Positions 15,013-23,458 of a DNA stretch of 64,000 nt are shown piece after piece. The notes beneath the pieces were generated by a model. That model had not been told where the DNA came from. It did not search any database and saw nothing but the letters and a program-made list of their open reading frames with translations. This DNA is from Lacrimispora defluvii (GTDB taxonomy: Bacteria; Bacillota; Clostridia; Lachnospirales; Lachnospiraceae): the NCBI GenBank assembly GCA_013036995.1, contig JAAOXG010000020.1, positions 1 to 64,000 of the forward strand. Direction: 5' to 3'. A program made the position numbers and the translations under genes. Position 1 is the first letter of the stretch, and each line of letters begins with the position of its first letter.

Positions 15013-16527
15013 ATGAATATAAAGCGTGCAAAAGAAGAAATTAAAAATACAATAGAGGCTTATCTGCTAAAAGATAACTACGGCACCTACGAAATTCCAG
15101 CAATGCGGCAGAGACCTGTTTTCTTAATGGGACCGCCCGGGGTGGGAAAAACACAGATTATGGAGCAGATCGCAAGAGAGTGCCAGATCGGATTAGTGGC
15201 TTATACCATTACCCATCATACAAGACAGAGCGCGGTGGGACTTCCATTTATCACAGATAAGGAATTTGGAGGAAAACAGTACCGTGTGACGGAATATACC
15301 ATGAGTGAAATTGTGGCCTCTGTTTATAATAAAATAGAAAGCACAGGATTGTCCGAGGGAATTCTCTTTATTGATGAGATTAACTGCGTTTCTGAAACAC
15401 TGGCACCCACCATGCTTCAATTCCTTCAATATAAGACTTTTGGAAATCACCGCATACCAGAAGGCTGGATTATTGTAACTGCGGGAAATCCTCCGGAATA
15501 TAACAAATCAGTCCGTGATTTTGATGTGGTTACCTTAGATCGTATAAAGCTGATTCATGTAGAGCCGGATTATGAGGTATGGAAGGCTTATGCCTATGAG
15601 CATGAAGTCCATCCTGCAGTTATCTCTTATCTGAATGCAAGAACGGAAAACTTCTGCCGGATTGAAACTACGGTAGATGGAAAATTCTTTGCGACGCCAA
15701 GAGGCTGGGAGGACTTATCAAGCTTCATTAAAATTTATGAACGTTTGGATAAGAAGCCAGACCGTGATGTAGTGGGTGAGTACATTCAGTATCCAAAGAT
15801 AGCCACGGATTTTGCCAATTATCTGGAGCTGTACTATAAATACCGGGATGATTATCAGATTGACGAAATACTGTCTGGCACAATCCGGGAAAGTTTGTGC
15901 AACAAATTAAGCCGTGCTCCCTTTGATGAGAAGTTAAATGTAATGGGACTCCTTTTATCAAGGCTGAGTCAGCATTTTAAGAAGGTGGCTGATCAGGGAG
16001 ACCGTACAGGTCTTCTTATGGAGGAATTAAAAAAAATTGATCCGCAGACAGATATTGACCCATCAACTACAATGGCAGAGAGGACACACAATACACGAAG
16101 CCAGTGGAGTGAATCCTTAAAGAAAAAACAGGAGGCAGGGCTTTTAAACAGGCGAGAGAATTTTTTGTACCGGGATGTGGAGGCGCTGCTGCTTAATATA
16201 GAAGAAATCTTAAAAAAATCTGATAAAGATAACATGGAAGAAGACTGGAACCTGATTCGGAAGATGTTTCAGAAAGAAAATGACCAATATGATCTACTTT
16301 TTACTGAAAGCAGTAAAGCACTGGAGCATGCCTTTGATTTTCTGGAAGCTGCATTTGCAGCAGGGCAGGAGATGGTTCTGTTTATAACAGAATTAAATAA
16401 TGGTTATTACAGTGTAAAATTCTTAAAAGAGTATGAATGTGAACGGTACTATCAATACAATAAAAGCTTATTGTTTCAGGACAGAGAAGATGAAATAAGA
16501 TCAAGAATCAGGAGTTTGGGAAATTAA
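15013..16527 (+). CDS. MoxR-family AAA+ ATPase
   Basis: A 504-residue AAA+ protein. Walker A GPPGVGKT at residues 40-47, Walker B ILFIDEIN with Asp121-Glu122, sensor 1 in IIVTAGNPPEYN, and the Arg-rich RGWEDLSSFI region near 215 after the ATPase core. The C-terminal 200 residues are helical and charged. It is in the AAA_5/MoxR group that works with a VWA protein, here the preceding gene, probably remodelling or activating a target protein in the cytoplasm. Target not evident; ribosome site is ACAGGAGAA. Confidence 0.87.
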   Translation: MNIKRAKEEIKNTIEAYLLKDNYGTYEIPAMRQRPVFLMGPPGVGKTQIMEQIARECQIGLVAYTITHHTRQSAVGLPFITDKEFGGKQYRVTEYTMSEIVASVYNKIESTGLSEGILFIDEINCVSETLAPTMLQFLQYKTFGNHRIPEGWIIVTAGNPPEYNKSVRDFDVVTLDRIKLIHVEPDYEVWKAYAYEHEVHPAVISYLNARTENFCRIETTVDGKFFATPRGWEDLSSFIKIYERLDKKPDRDVVGEYIQYPKIATDFANYLELYYKYRDDYQIDEILSGTIRESLCNKLSRAPFDEKLNVMGLLLSRLSQHFKKVADQGDRTGLLMEELKKIDPQTDIDPSTTMAERTHNTRSQWSESLKKKQEAGLLNRRENFLYRDVEALLLNIEEILKKSDKDNMEEDWNLIRKMFQKENDQYDLLFTESSKALEHAFDFLEAAFAAGQEMVLFITELNNGYYSVKFLKEYECERYYQYNKSLLFQDREDEIRSRIRSLGN

Positions 16528-16580
16528 TGTATAAAAACCAAAAAGCTACTCCATAATATAAGGGAAAAGGAGGTAGTGCC

Positions 16581-16793
16581 ATGGGAAACAAAGCATTAAA
16601 TTACACAGCCCTTACTATTGCCATCATCGGTGCAGTAAACTGGGGGCTGGTAGGTTTCTTCAATTTCAACCTGGTGTCATTTATTTTCGGCAGCATGACG
16701 TGGCTGACAAGAATCGTGTATGCCGTGGTAGGGATCTGCGGATTATATCTGCTTACCTTTTATGGTCATCAGGAAACAAGTACGGAAAGATAG
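16581..16793 (+). CDS. DUF378 small membrane protein (YuzA-like)
   Basis: A 70-residue protein with two transmembrane helices (residues about 7-30 and 40-62). ALTIAIIGAVNWGLVGFFNFN and TRIVYAVVGICGLYLL are the DUF378 signature. AAAAGGAGG precedes the ATG by nine bases. Function unknown; members are often stress- or sporulation-related. Confidence 0.88.
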   Translation: MGNKALNYTALTIAIIGAVNWGLVGFFNFNLVSFIFGSMTWLTRIVYAVVGICGLYLLTFYGHQETSTER

Positions 16794-17305
16794 TGAATGA
16801 TGAAAACGGGGGCGTTGCGGCATGGCAAAAGTGAGCTATGGAGCAATGCCCTTCATCTATGCCGGAAGTAAACTATTTTGTTAACAGCAAAGAAATTTAG
16901 TTGGACTATTGAAATATTCATATAAAAAACTATTATTTTTTAGGCTTTTTTTTTAATTTGGAGTCTTATTAAATAACAATTTATGACGATATAATGTTTA
17001 GAAAGTATTTCAAGTGGCTATTTCTTTATTATTGCAAATATAGTAATCCAGATAGTAATTGTAGAAAAGAGGTTAAAACTCTCTATCGAAGTACTAAATG
17101 AAGCTTTCATTCCAAGATATTTATGAATTACGACGTTTCTATTCCATTTTGTAAAAATGACTGATGATAAAACACTTAAGATGGTAGAATGGCGATTAAT
17201 TAAGTTTCCAGCCTTCCCTTCAAGGGCCCGATGGGAGGTTTGAATAGAAAAAAAGATACACGGGGGAAAAGGATGTCCCCGTCATAATTCAAGGAGGTAT
17301 TACAT
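16794..17305. other. 512-base gap before flagellin
   Basis: No convincing gene. It contains a GGGCGTTGC/GCAATGCCC hairpin at 16811-16853 (one G-U) that may end the DUF378 transcript, then a very AT-rich stretch, then the structured flagellin leader. I could not find a sigma-D (TAAA / GCCGATAA) promoter with correct spacing. Confidence 0.5.
17260..17298 (+). promoter_or_regulatory. CsrA-type translational control site in the flagellin leader
   Basis: A hairpin, ACGGGG (17260-17265) with CCCCGT (17277-17282), displays AGGA in its loop, and the ribosome site AAGGAGGT (17291-17298) provides a second GGA 20 bases later. This matches the two-site layout by which CsrA blocks hag translation in Bacillus subtilis. 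csrA and fliW are not in the window. Confidence 0.6.
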
Positions 17306-19438
17306 ATGAGAATTCAACACAATATTGCAGCTTTAAATGCTTACAGACAGTTAGGAAACAATAATAATACTGTTTCAAAGAACCTGGAGAAATTATCTTC
17401 TGGTTATCGTATTAACCGTGCAGGTGACGATGCGGCAGGACTTGCTATTTCTGAAAAAATGAGAGCTCAGATCACTGGTCTTGAAACCGCTCAGAAGAAT
17501 GCAAATGACGGTATCTCTCTGGTACAGACAGCAGAAGGTGCATTGACAGAAGTTCATTCCATGTTAAATAGAATGGTAGAGCTGGCTGACCAGTCTGCAA
17601 ATGCTACTTATCAGGATCAGGTTGATAGAGAAAACCTTCAGAAAGAAGTAACTTCCTTAAAGTCAGAAATCAACCGCATTTCTGATAGCACAAATTTTAA
17701 CGGAATCAATTTATTAGATGGTTCTGTTAACAAGACAAGTGCAGTTACAGCTGGAACGATTACTGCTACTTCTAATCCGGCAGTGTCAAGCAAGACTCTT
17801 GGTACATTTGGTACAGCAGTAGATGGTCAGAAGAAAGATGCAGTAGCAGCAGTTGATTATTCAGCTAAAGTCTATGTAGGAGATATCAAAAATACTAGTG
17901 GTGCGGACAAGACCATTACATTAGCTTATAAAGATAATGCTGGTGCTAGTCAGACGATTACCCTTACGGTAGCAGATGGAAAAACAGCTACAACAGCTGA
18001 TGTTGTTGCTGCACTTAACACTGGTGCTAACTCAAATGATGTAACTTTTACAAGTGATAGTGGAACGGCATTTGATGGATCTGGTACGGCTGGTAGTTTT
18101 AAAGATCTCTATGATGTAACTAGAGATGGAAACACTATTGTAATTAAAGCCAAAACTGATAAAACATCTTCTGATCCAGATGAAGTTGTTGATGGTAGTA
18201 AGCTTGGAGGTATTTCAGTAGGTACAACATTTGCTGCAAGCGATGTTACTACAGCCACTGAAACTCTAAAAGAAGAATATGATGGAACAACAGAGAGTCC
18301 AATCGCATTTGGTAGTCTTGCAGGTGAAGAAACTAAATATGTAAAATCAGAAGCAGCATCATATAAAGTAGCAAGTAAAGAACTTACTTTAGATCCAGCA
18401 ATTACTAATGGTAAAGCAGCTCATAACAGCGCAATTACCGTAGGTGACCATACATATGTAATCCAGAGCAGCAATGCGGAATTAAAAGGCACAACTGGAT
18501 CAGAAAAAATTGTTACAGTTGATGACGGTGATAATGCAGATACTGTAGCTCAAAAATTAGCAGCGGCTATTACTGCTGATTCAGATCTAGCATCAGGTAA
18601 TGGCGGATATGTGGCAACTGCAGCAGCAGGCGGCAAGCTTACTATTTCAGAATCAACTGCAAGAGGTGCACATATAAGAGATACTGCTTCGGAGTCTGCA
18701 ACTACTGCAGCAAGCATTGCTTCTAACAAAGCACTTACCATAAAGGCAGCAGCAGCAGATGCAGGAAATGGAACACTGGCTACTTTCGATGCTTCTAAAA
18801 TGGTAAATGGAACCAGCGTTACTGCAAATGGAAAGACCTATACATTTGTAAGCAATGCAAATGCTGAGGTGGCAGAAGGATCTACTAAGATCGTCTTTTC
18901 TTCAACTGATTCAAGCGAAGATTTAGCAACTAAACTTGCTACTCAGCTGACTGCAGACGGAGTGACTGGAGCAAGTGCAGATGGAGCTGCAGTTAAGTTA
19001 ACTAATTCCAATTTAACTAAGGGTGCTTCCGCAGAAGGCGCCGGTCTTACACTTCAGATTGGTGATACCGCAGATACCTTTAATAGAATGTCTATGAAAA
19101 TTTCTTCAACCAGTGCAAAATCCTTGGGAATTGATAGTGTTGATATCAGCACTGCTTCTGGGGCAGCAGCAGCTATTGCAGTGGTTAAAAATGCAATTAA
19201 CACGGTATCCTCTACACGTGGTGACCTTGGTGCCATGCAGAACCGTTTGGAGCACACTATCAATAACTTAAGTGTAACAAGTGAAAACATGTCAGCAGCT
19301 GAAAGCCGTGTTCGTGATGTTGATATGGCAAAAGAAATGATGAATTATACGAAGAATAACATTCTTGTACAGGCATCTCAGGCAATGCTTGCCCAGGCAA
19401 ATCAGGTACCTCAGGGTGTTCTTCAGTTATTAAAATAA
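17306..19438 (+). CDS. hag: Flagellin, large variable domain
   Basis: A 710-residue flagellin. The N-terminal D0/D1 region (residues 1-145: [43 protein letters not shown]) and C-terminal region (residues 610-710, ending [17 protein letters not shown]) are fully conserved. Between them lies about 460 residues of Thr/Ala/Ser/Asp-rich sequence, far larger than the 270-280-residue minimal flagellins. It includes two similar blocks ([17 protein letters not shown] and [18 protein letters not shown], each followed by a [11 protein letters not shown] / [10 protein letters not shown] helix), probably tandem surface-exposed D2/D3 domains. Monocistronic, ribosome site AAGGAGGT. Confidence 0.95.
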   Translation: MRIQHNIAALNAYRQLGNNNNTVSKNLEKLSSGYRINRAGDDAAGLAISEKMRAQITGLETAQKNANDGISLVQTAEGALTEVHSMLNRMVELADQSANATYQDQVDRENLQKEVTSLKSEINRISDSTNFNGINLLDGSVNKTSAVTAGTITATSNPAVSSKTLGTFGTAVDGQKKDAVAAVDYSAKVYVGDIKNTSGADKTITLAYKDNAGASQTITLTVADGKTATTADVVAALNTGANSNDVTFTSDSGTAFDGSGTAGSFKDLYDVTRDGNTIVIKAKTDKTSSDPDEVVDGSKLGGISVGTTFAASDVTTATETLKEEYDGTTESPIAFGSLAGEETKYVKSEAASYKVASKELTLDPAITNGKAAHNSAITVGDHTYVIQSSNAELKGTTGSEKIVTVDDGDNADTVAQKLAAAITADSDLASGNGGYVATAAAGGKLTISESTARGAHIRDTASESATTAASIASNKALTIKAAAADAGNGTLATFDASKMVNGTSVTANGKTYTFVSNANAEVAEGSTKIVFSSTDSSEDLATKLATQLTADGVTGASADGAAVKLTNSNLTKGASAEGAGLTLQIGDTADTFNRMSMKISSTSAKSLGIDSVDISTASGAAAAIAVVKNAINTVSSTRGDLGAMQNRLEHTINNLSVTSENMSAAESRVRDVDMAKEMMNYTKNNILVQASQAMLAQANQVPQGVLQLLK

Positions 19439-19470
19439 TAATTGTAAAAATATCAGCATTAATTACCAGG

Positions 19471-19490
19471 CCGTTGCATCATGCAGCGGT
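19471..19490 (+). terminator. Probable terminator after flagellin
   Basis: CCGTTGCAT and ATGCAGCGG (19471-19489) form a tight hairpin, followed by the T-rich CTGTTTG. The tail is weak. Confidence 0.5.
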
Positions 19491-19603
19491 CTGTTTGCCG
19501 TGTAAAATAACCGGGCTATGATGTTTGATCTTTTTATGCTATACTCTTAGTCAAAAGCAACGCCAATCAGTATATTGCTGTTGGCTCCATTAGGAGGTAT
19601 GCG

Positions 19604-19984
19604 ATGTTTTTTATATGCGGAATGAGTCAGGGAAAAAAGCTTCTGGATTATACCAGGACAGTAATCTGTTCCATATGCGGAGGCTATGGCAGATATCAGG
19701 TCTTTATGACCTACAGCTATTTCAGTGTATTTTTTATACCCATCATAAAATGGAACAGGCATTATTATGTGCAGATGTCCTGTTGTAATACCGTTTATGA
19801 GCTGGATGGAGAAAAGGGTAAGAAGTTAAGCAGAAGAGAGCCGGTTGAAATTGAGGAGCGGGATTTAACCCTGGTTCAATCCGGACAAAGAAGCGCAGAA
19901 TGGAATAAGAGGCAATGCTCCCGCTGCGGGTATGAAACAACTGAGGATTTTGAATACTGTCCCAAATGCGGACAGAGATTTTAA
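19604..19984 (+). CDS. Zinc-ribbon protein
   Basis: A 126-residue protein with three metal-binding pairs: CSIC at 22-25, SCC at 59-61, and a C-terminal zinc ribbon CSRCGY / CPKCGQRF. The middle segment (YSYFSVFFIPIIKWNRHYYV) is aromatic and typical of the zinc-ribbon-15 family. The ATG follows TTAGGAGGT. No partner gene; role unknown, possibly a nucleic-acid or protein-binding adaptor. Confidence 0.8.
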   Translation: MFFICGMSQGKKLLDYTRTVICSICGGYGRYQVFMTYSYFSVFFIPIIKWNRHYYVQMSCCNTVYELDGEKGKKLSRREPVEIEERDLTLVQSGQRSAEWNKRQCSRCGYETTEDFEYCPKCGQRF

Positions 19985-20025
19985 AACAGCCGAACCGGAT
20001 TATTTCCGGAACGGCTGTTTTTTCA
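19984..20025 (+). terminator. Terminator, zinc-ribbon gene
   Basis: AACAGCCG and CGGCTGTT arms with an inner CCGG/CCGG stem (19985-20019), followed by six T. It can serve the convergent nitroreductase gene too. Confidence 0.85.
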
Positions 20026-20037
20026 GTTTTTTTTACA

Positions 20038-20607
20038 TTAGATAATAATATCCTCTAATGCTCGCTTGGGAACATAATGAATCTGATTTTCATCTCTGTA
20101 ATACTTGACATTTCCGTCTTCCTTAACAGGAACGATGACCACCTCTTCCTTCGGCTTTCCAAGAGCCAGGACAAGATCCACAGAATAAAGAGAGGTATCG
20201 ATGCCAAGCGCTTCGGCCAGCTGGCTCCGCCGTACATTTCCAAGCATGCAGCCACCATAACCTTTCTCTACTGCACCAAGCATCATGGTCTGAGCGACGA
20301 TGCCATCATCGGTTAGCTTGTTCTTACCAAGTGACAGATCACAGAGAATGATAATATAGGCAGATGGGCGCTCCCCTTCACCTGGCCCGTCCCAGTCAGG
20401 AAGTGCTCCCGCCCAGCCTAAAGTATCAAATATCAGTGCATTTTCCTCTGGTGTATTGCTGATCTTAAATTTCAGTGCCTGTGAATTGGCTGTGGAAGCA
20501 GTAAGTCTCGCCAGATCAATAAGCTCTATTAAATCCTCTTTTGAAATGTGGCACTCCTGATAGAAGCGCCGGTATGTACGGCATTTGGAAACGAGATCCT
20601 TTAACAT
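20038..20607 (-). CDS. Nitroreductase family protein
   Basis: A 189-residue FMN-dependent nitroreductase-fold protein. Residues 8-50 have the R-TYR-F / LIELIDLARLTASTANSQALKFKI FMN-binding pattern; the middle has DDGIVAQTMMLGAVEKGYGGCMLGNVRR, and the C-terminus DLVLALGKPKEEV. These enzymes reduce nitroaromatics, quinones or flavins with NAD(P)H; the natural substrate is not evident. AGGAGGAAT before the ATG; a good promoter is at 20653-20681. Confidence 0.9.
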   Translation of the reverse strand: MLKDLVSKCRTYRRFYQECHISKEDLIELIDLARLTASTANSQALKFKISNTPEENALIFDTLGWAGALPDWDGPGEGERPSAYIIILCDLSLGKNKLTDDGIVAQTMMLGAVEKGYGGCMLGNVRRSQLAEALGIDTSLYSVDLVLALGKPKEEVVIVPVKEDGNVKYYRDENQIHYVPKRALEDIII

Positions 20608-20652
20608 AGTAGATTCCTCCTGTTATCATATTCAATCAGTATTTATTTATAA

Positions 20653-20681
20653 AGTATAGCAGGTATGAAATTGATCTGCAA
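20653..20681 (-). promoter_or_regulatory. Promoter of the nitroreductase gene
   Basis: Minus strand: TTGCAG (20681-20676), 17-base spacer, TATACT (20658-20653). Confidence 0.75.
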
Positions 20682-20901
20682 TGAATAAAAAGGAAATGCA
20701 TTTGGTAATATAGCACAAAAATAAAGCTATTATAGCTTTTAAAACTAGTTTATTTTTCGAATGGACAAAATACAAACAAATGGAATAAAAAAAACTCAAG
20801 AGCATAAATCCATAATTTATTGTTAGACATATTATCCTCTTTTGTAAATTTAATTAAGAATTTACCACTTTTATATTAAGAAAAAAATCATAATGAATTC
20901 A
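20682..20901. other. AT-rich gap without genes
   Basis: Part of a 408-base gap between divergent genes. It is strongly AT-rich, with no gene and no clear stem-loop. Confidence 0.5.
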
Positions 20902-20930
20902 TTGACTTTATTTTCTTAAGGTGATAAACT
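20902..20930 (+). promoter_or_regulatory. Promoter of the Thr/Glu-rich lipoprotein gene
   Basis: TTGACT (20902-20907), 17-base spacer, TAAACT (20925-20930). Confidence 0.7.
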
Positions 20931-21015
20931 GTGACTCGGCTTTAGAAAACAATAAAAAAAGCCGCGGCATACATATTTAACAATAAACACAGGTAGCCGC
21001 AAGGAGGAGAATATT

Positions 21016-21318
21016 ATGAAATTAACAACAAAGAAACTGGTACTTACAGGATTAGCAGTATTAACAATGGCAGCAATTTCTGCATGTGGAAGCACAAAGA
21101 CTGCTGAAACAACAGCAGCAACAGAAGTTACAACAGAAGCAGCTACAACAGAAGCAGTTACAACAGAAGCAGCTACAACAGAAGCAGTTACAACAGAAGA
21201 ATCTTCTGAGTCTGTAGAAGAAACAACAGAAGAAGCATCTGCAAAAGAGTCTTCTGAAGAAGCTTCCAGCGTAGAAGCAACTACTGAAGCTAAAGAAACT
21301 ACAAAGGCTGCTAACTAA
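21016..21318 (+). CDS. Small Thr/Glu/Ala-rich repeat lipoprotein
   Basis: A 100-residue lipoprotein: signal sequence with lipobox AISAC (Cys24). The mature part is only low-complexity TTEA(A/V) repeats and Ser/Glu/Thr-rich sequence, with no folded domain. The gene section 21130-21198 is a 15-bp tandem repeat. It may be a surface spacer or simply an abundant acidic lipoprotein; no function can be assigned. It has its own promoter and terminator. Confidence 0.75.
   Translation: MKLTTKKLVLTGLAVLTMAAISACGSTKTAETTAATEVTTEAATTEAVTTEAATTEAVTTEESSESVEETTEEASAKESSEEASSVEATTEAKETTKAAN
21130..21198 (+). repeat. 15-bp coding minisatellite in the lipoprotein gene
   Basis: ACAACAGAAGCAG(T/C)T is repeated about 4.5 times with T and C alternating, giving a 30-bp higher-order unit that codes TTEAATTEAV. 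The copy number is likely to vary by slippage without breaking the frame. Confidence 0.8.
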
Positions 21319-21361
21319 TTATTATAGAAATAACAGCTTAGATGGAATAAAAATTTCCGCA

Positions 21362-21389
21362 GGCGGGGACAGATGTCTCCGCCTTTTTT
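21362..21389 (+). terminator. Terminator, lipoprotein gene
   Basis: GGCGGGGAC (21362-21370) pairs with GTCTCCGCC (21375-21383); TTTTTT follows. Confidence 0.88.
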
Positions 21390-21466
21390 GCGCGCATCTG
21401 CTATGCAGAATGGATCAGTATGTGATATAATTTCTCCAAACAGTCATTTAAAGGAGGCCGCTTTTT

Positions 21467-22207
21467 ATGAAAATTACTTACGTTCATCACAGTGCATTCC
21501 TGGCAGACTTATGGTCTGCTGCTCTGCTATTTGATTATACCCAGGGTAGACTCCCTGACCTGGATACCAATAAACCACTTTTTGTCTTCGCCAGTCATCG
21601 CCATGGAGATCATTATTCGGATAAAATTTTTGATTTGGGGAACGGACCCAGAGAAGTTCATTATGTTTTATCTGACGATATCTCCAGGAAAAAGATTGGT
21701 GAGGAACAAAGTAGACATATATCATTTGTTAAACCTGGAGAAACGCTCACTCTTACGTATGGTACAGAAGGCAGTCTGGCATTGGAGATTACTACGTTTA
21801 AATCCACAGATGAGGGCGTCGCATTTCTTATAAAAGTGGACGGAACCGTGATTTACCATGCAGGGGATCTAAACAACTGGAGATGGGAAGGCGAACCAGA
21901 GGAATGGAACCGGAATATGGCTAAGAACTATTCAGTAGAAGTAGACAAGCTGGCAGGAGAGAAAATTGATGCCGCCTTTCTGCCTCTGGATCCAAGACAG
22001 GAGGAAAACTTCTATCTGGGTTTTGATGAATTTATGAGAAAGGCGGAAGTAGTGCATGCATTTCCCATGCACTGCTGGGATGATTATTCCGTAATAGAGC
22101 GATTAAAATCAATGGAAGTTTCCATTCCTTACCGGGACCGGATTGCTATGATAGAAAGAGACGGAGAATCGTTTGTTCTGGAACAGGAGCCTCAAATTCA
22201 TGAATGA
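21467..22207 (+). CDS. MBL-fold metallo-hydrolase
   Basis: A 246-residue metallo-beta-lactamase-fold protein. SHRHGDH (residues 43-49) is the HxHxDH metal motif; VIYHAGDLNNW supplies the next Asp and VHAFPMHCWDD the C-terminal His. It resembles UlaG/beta-lactamase-like hydrolases of unknown substrate. Its last eight bases overlap the start of the ThrE-like gene, so the two are coupled and probably begin an operon running through dihydroorotase. Confidence 0.87.
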   Translation: MKITYVHHSAFLADLWSAALLFDYTQGRLPDLDTNKPLFVFASHRHGDHYSDKIFDLGNGPREVHYVLSDDISRKKIGEEQSRHISFVKPGETLTLTYGTEGSLALEITTFKSTDEGVAFLIKVDGTVIYHAGDLNNWRWEGEPEEWNRNMAKNYSVEVDKLAGEKIDAAFLPLDPRQEENFYLGFDEFMRKAEVVHAFPMHCWDDYSVIERLKSMEVSIPYRDRIAMIERDGESFVLEQEPQIHE

Positions 22208-22985
22208 GCGGAAAGAGGAAGAACGGGAGGTCTTAGATGCAGCCATGCTTGCCGGTCATATTCTGCTGGAAAATGGTGCTGAGATTTTCCGGGTGGAAGA
22301 GACCATGGACCGGATCTGCCGTCATTATGGAATTAAATCCTGCAGTTCCTTTGTGTTAAGCAATGGGATTTTTACCACGGCAGGAGATGAGAGAGAAGAG
22401 ATATTTGCAAAGGTTCAGCACATTCCGGTGAGCGGCACACATTTAGACCGCGTTGCTGCAGTGAATCAGCTTTCCAGGGAGATTGAAGCAGGATCTATAA
22501 CTCCCCATGCAGTAAGAGAAAGACTGGATCAGATACAGAGGATGCCTGGAAAGTCAAAGAAGATGCAGATTCTGGCATCAGGAGTGGGAAGTGCCTGCTT
22601 TTGTTATCTGTTCGGAGGGAATGTTAAAGATGCCATAGCTGCGTTTTTCTCCGGAGTGGTGCTATATGGATATATCATTTTTCTTGCAGGTCCTCATCTT
22701 ACCAAGCTGGTGGCTAATATTGGAGGAGGAGCGCTGGTTACTGCGATGTGCACTCTTTTGTACAAGCTTCGTCTGGGAGAACATTTAAACTATATGATTA
22801 TTGGTTCAATTATGCCTTTGATTCCAGGAGTTGCATTTACTAACGCGATTCGTGATATTGCAGACGGAGATTATATCGCTGGTTCTGTGCGTATGATGGA
22901 TGCTCTGCTGGTATTCTTCTGCATTGCCATGGGAGTAGGTCTGGTATTCAGCCTTCTCCACCGGTTTACAGGAGGTGGCTTTTAA
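22200..22985 (+). CDS. Threonine/serine exporter ThrE family, large subunit
   Basis: A 261-residue protein starting at ATG 22200 (CAGGAG ten bases before). Residues 1-110 are a cytoplasmic domain with the ThrE motif LLENGAEIFRVEETMDRICRHYG; residues about 120-258 have five transmembrane helices, including ASGVGSACFCYLFGG and YMIIGSIMPLIPGVAFTNAIRD. In this split form the second half is made by the next gene. Exports threonine/serine in characterised actinobacterial relatives. Confidence 0.9.
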   Translation: MNERKEEEREVLDAAMLAGHILLENGAEIFRVEETMDRICRHYGIKSCSSFVLSNGIFTTAGDEREEIFAKVQHIPVSGTHLDRVAAVNQLSREIEAGSITPHAVRERLDQIQRMPGKSKKMQILASGVGSACFCYLFGGNVKDAIAAFFSGVVLYGYIIFLAGPHLTKLVANIGGGALVTAMCTLLYKLRLGEHLNYMIIGSIMPLIPGVAFTNAIRDIADGDYIAGSVRMMDALLVFFCIAMGVGLVFSLLHRFTGGGF

Positions 22986-23458
22986 TGACGGCTGTCTGTG
23001 AGATGGCAGTTGCAGCCCTTGGTACGGTTGCATTTGCCCTCCTGTTTGGAGTACCTGCCATATACTACCCTTATTGCGGTTTAATTGGGGGAACAGGCTG
23101 GTTCGTATATAGCATGCTGGCACAGGGATTTTCAGAGCCGGCATCTGCAATGTTTGCAACCATTGCTGTAATTCTTCTTTCCAGAATATTTGCGGTGAGA
23201 AAACAGTGCCCGGTAACCATATTTCTGATTTCCGGTATTTTTCCATTAGTTCCAGGTGCGCTGGTATATTGGACTGCTTACTATATTGTAACCAACGAAA
23301 TAGCACTTGCTGCCCGAACCGGGTTTCTTGCTTTGAAAGTGGCGGTTGCAATCGTGCTTGGTATTGTGTTTGTTTTTGAACTGCCTCAGGGATTCTTCCG
23401 CTTTGCGGCAAAGAAGGATAAACGGGCATTAAAAGAGAAAGGGAGAAAGAAACGATGA
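22985..23458 (+). CDS. Threonine/serine exporter family, small subunit (DUF3815/ThrE_2)
   Basis: A 157-residue membrane protein with five predicted helices, starting at an ATG that overlaps the previous stop by one base. It has LFGVPAIYYPYCGLIGGTGWFVY and FLISGIFPLVPGALVYWTAYYIV, the ThrE_2 pattern. It would complete the exporter with the preceding subunit. Confidence 0.9.
   Translation: MTAVCEMAVAALGTVAFALLFGVPAIYYPYCGLIGGTGWFVYSMLAQGFSEPASAMFATIAVILLSRIFAVRKQCPVTIFLISGIFPLVPGALVYWTAYYIVTNEIALAARTGFLALKVAVAIVLGIVFVFELPQGFFRFAAKKDKRALKEKGRKKR

Noticed and set aside
17160-17240. Sigma-D flagellar promoter (TAAA ... GCCGATAA)
   Set aside because: TAAA- and CGAT-like pieces exist but none at the needed spacing.
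21130-21198. CRISPR-like repeat array
   Set aside because: Repeats are contiguous without spacers and stay in frame with a lipoprotein gene.
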